28,812 nucleotides of DNA from a virus: positions 1 through 28,812 of IMG/VR virus record IMGVR_UViG_3300017746_002124. One strand, given 5' to 3'. This document shows positions 28,650 to 28,812 of the stretch, one piece after another. The position numbers were made by a program, and so were the translations under genes. Below the pieces are notes generated by a model. The model worked only from the letters and a program-made list of their open reading frames with translations. It did not search any database and was not told where the DNA came from. Numbering within the stretch: the first letter of the stretch is position 1; each line of letters starts with the position of its first letter.

Positions 28650-28812
28650 AAATAGTATCATACATACGCAATGGCATAAGAACACACGAAGATGATGATC
28701 TGTGCCACAGTGCATTCTTACAGATGGAAGCAGAACGAGACGGAGATCGTCTAAGCGATAATTATTCGTTTTCAAAACTAAACCTAGACCGTATGGTAAT
28801 GTTTAACTTCGT
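28646..28812 (+). CDS. N-terminal part of an unknown protein, runs off the window (TTG start)
   Basis: TTG 28646 overlaps the TGA of the previous gene and has GAGAAGG eight bases upstream. The reading frame stays open to the end. The visible 55 residues begin with KIVSYIRNGIRTHED and contain many Asp and Arg; no family can be assigned. Confidence 0.5.
   Translation, partial: MKIVSYIRNGIRTHEDDDLCHSAFLQMEAERDGDRLSDNYSFSKLNLDRMVMFNF

Noticed and set aside
1-28812. CRISPR array, insertion sequence or integrase-type attachment site
   Set aside because: No repeated spacer pattern, transposase or integrase signature was seen; tRNA-Arg is intact but not followed by an integrase.

Overview
The window reads as part of a T4-like (tailed, myovirus-type) phage genome, probably marine. 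Almost every gene lies on the plus strand, packed end to end with ATGA or TAATG overlaps. The set combines a T4-type core (class I ribonucleotide reductase NrdB/NrdA, T4-type RNase H, PhoH, a PD-(D/E)XK exonuclease) with small conserved proteins and auxiliary genes that I associate with marine T4-like phages. The host cannot be named from this window: no photosystem or other host-diagnostic gene is present.

Layout. 1-3032: end of an unknown gene, then nrdB, nrdA and a tiny zinc-ribbon gene behind a strong promoter. 3058-8715: replication and nucleotide genes (GIY-YIG-like protein, RNase H, PhoH, exonuclease) mixed with small unknowns, ending in an EF-hand membrane protein. 8731-14109: an unbroken run of eight genes, with six glycosyltransferase-like proteins of two fold types, one SAM methyltransferase-like protein and one sialyltransferase/DUF115-like protein. 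14106-15250: a ligase-domain-like protein, a small protein and a glycine-zipper envelope protein. 15250-18049: a probable DNA-modification/anti-restriction island (Mom-like GNAT, small membrane protein, structured non-coding stretch, tRNA-Arg(UCU), NPPY methyltransferase, ABC-ATPase/GNAT fusion). 18053-20019: small early-type genes behind repeated promoters. 20023-21379: a late promoter followed by a zeta-like kinase and a companion, both starting with T4-type capsid-targeting peptides. 21388-22887: a HAD nucleotidase and two unknowns. 22891-28812: a cassette of oxidative and biosynthetic enzymes (fatty-acid desaturase, Asp/Asn-hydroxylase-like, two TauD-like, another 2OG oxygenase, PLP aminotransferase, methyltransferase, flavin reductase) that runs out of the window.

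Regulation. Nine sigma70-type promoters (TTGACA or TTTACA, exactly 17 bp, TATAAT-like) can be read directly, plus three exact matches to the T4 late box TATAAATA. In at least three early-type promoters one arm of a 7-8 bp perfect inverted repeat lies between -35 and -10 and the other arm lies at or beside the ribosome-binding site. Read-through mRNA could therefore fold away the RBS while mRNA from the local promoter could not. The same logic is known for T4 gene e, soc and I-TevI, but here it is built around sigma70-type promoters.

Reading the whole window by eye I also find GCWGC (GCAGC or GCTGC) only once, where roughly 25 would be expected, while GCCGC and GCGGC are common. This points to selection by a GCWGC-type restriction system. 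All assignments come from reading sequence and translations; no database search was possible.
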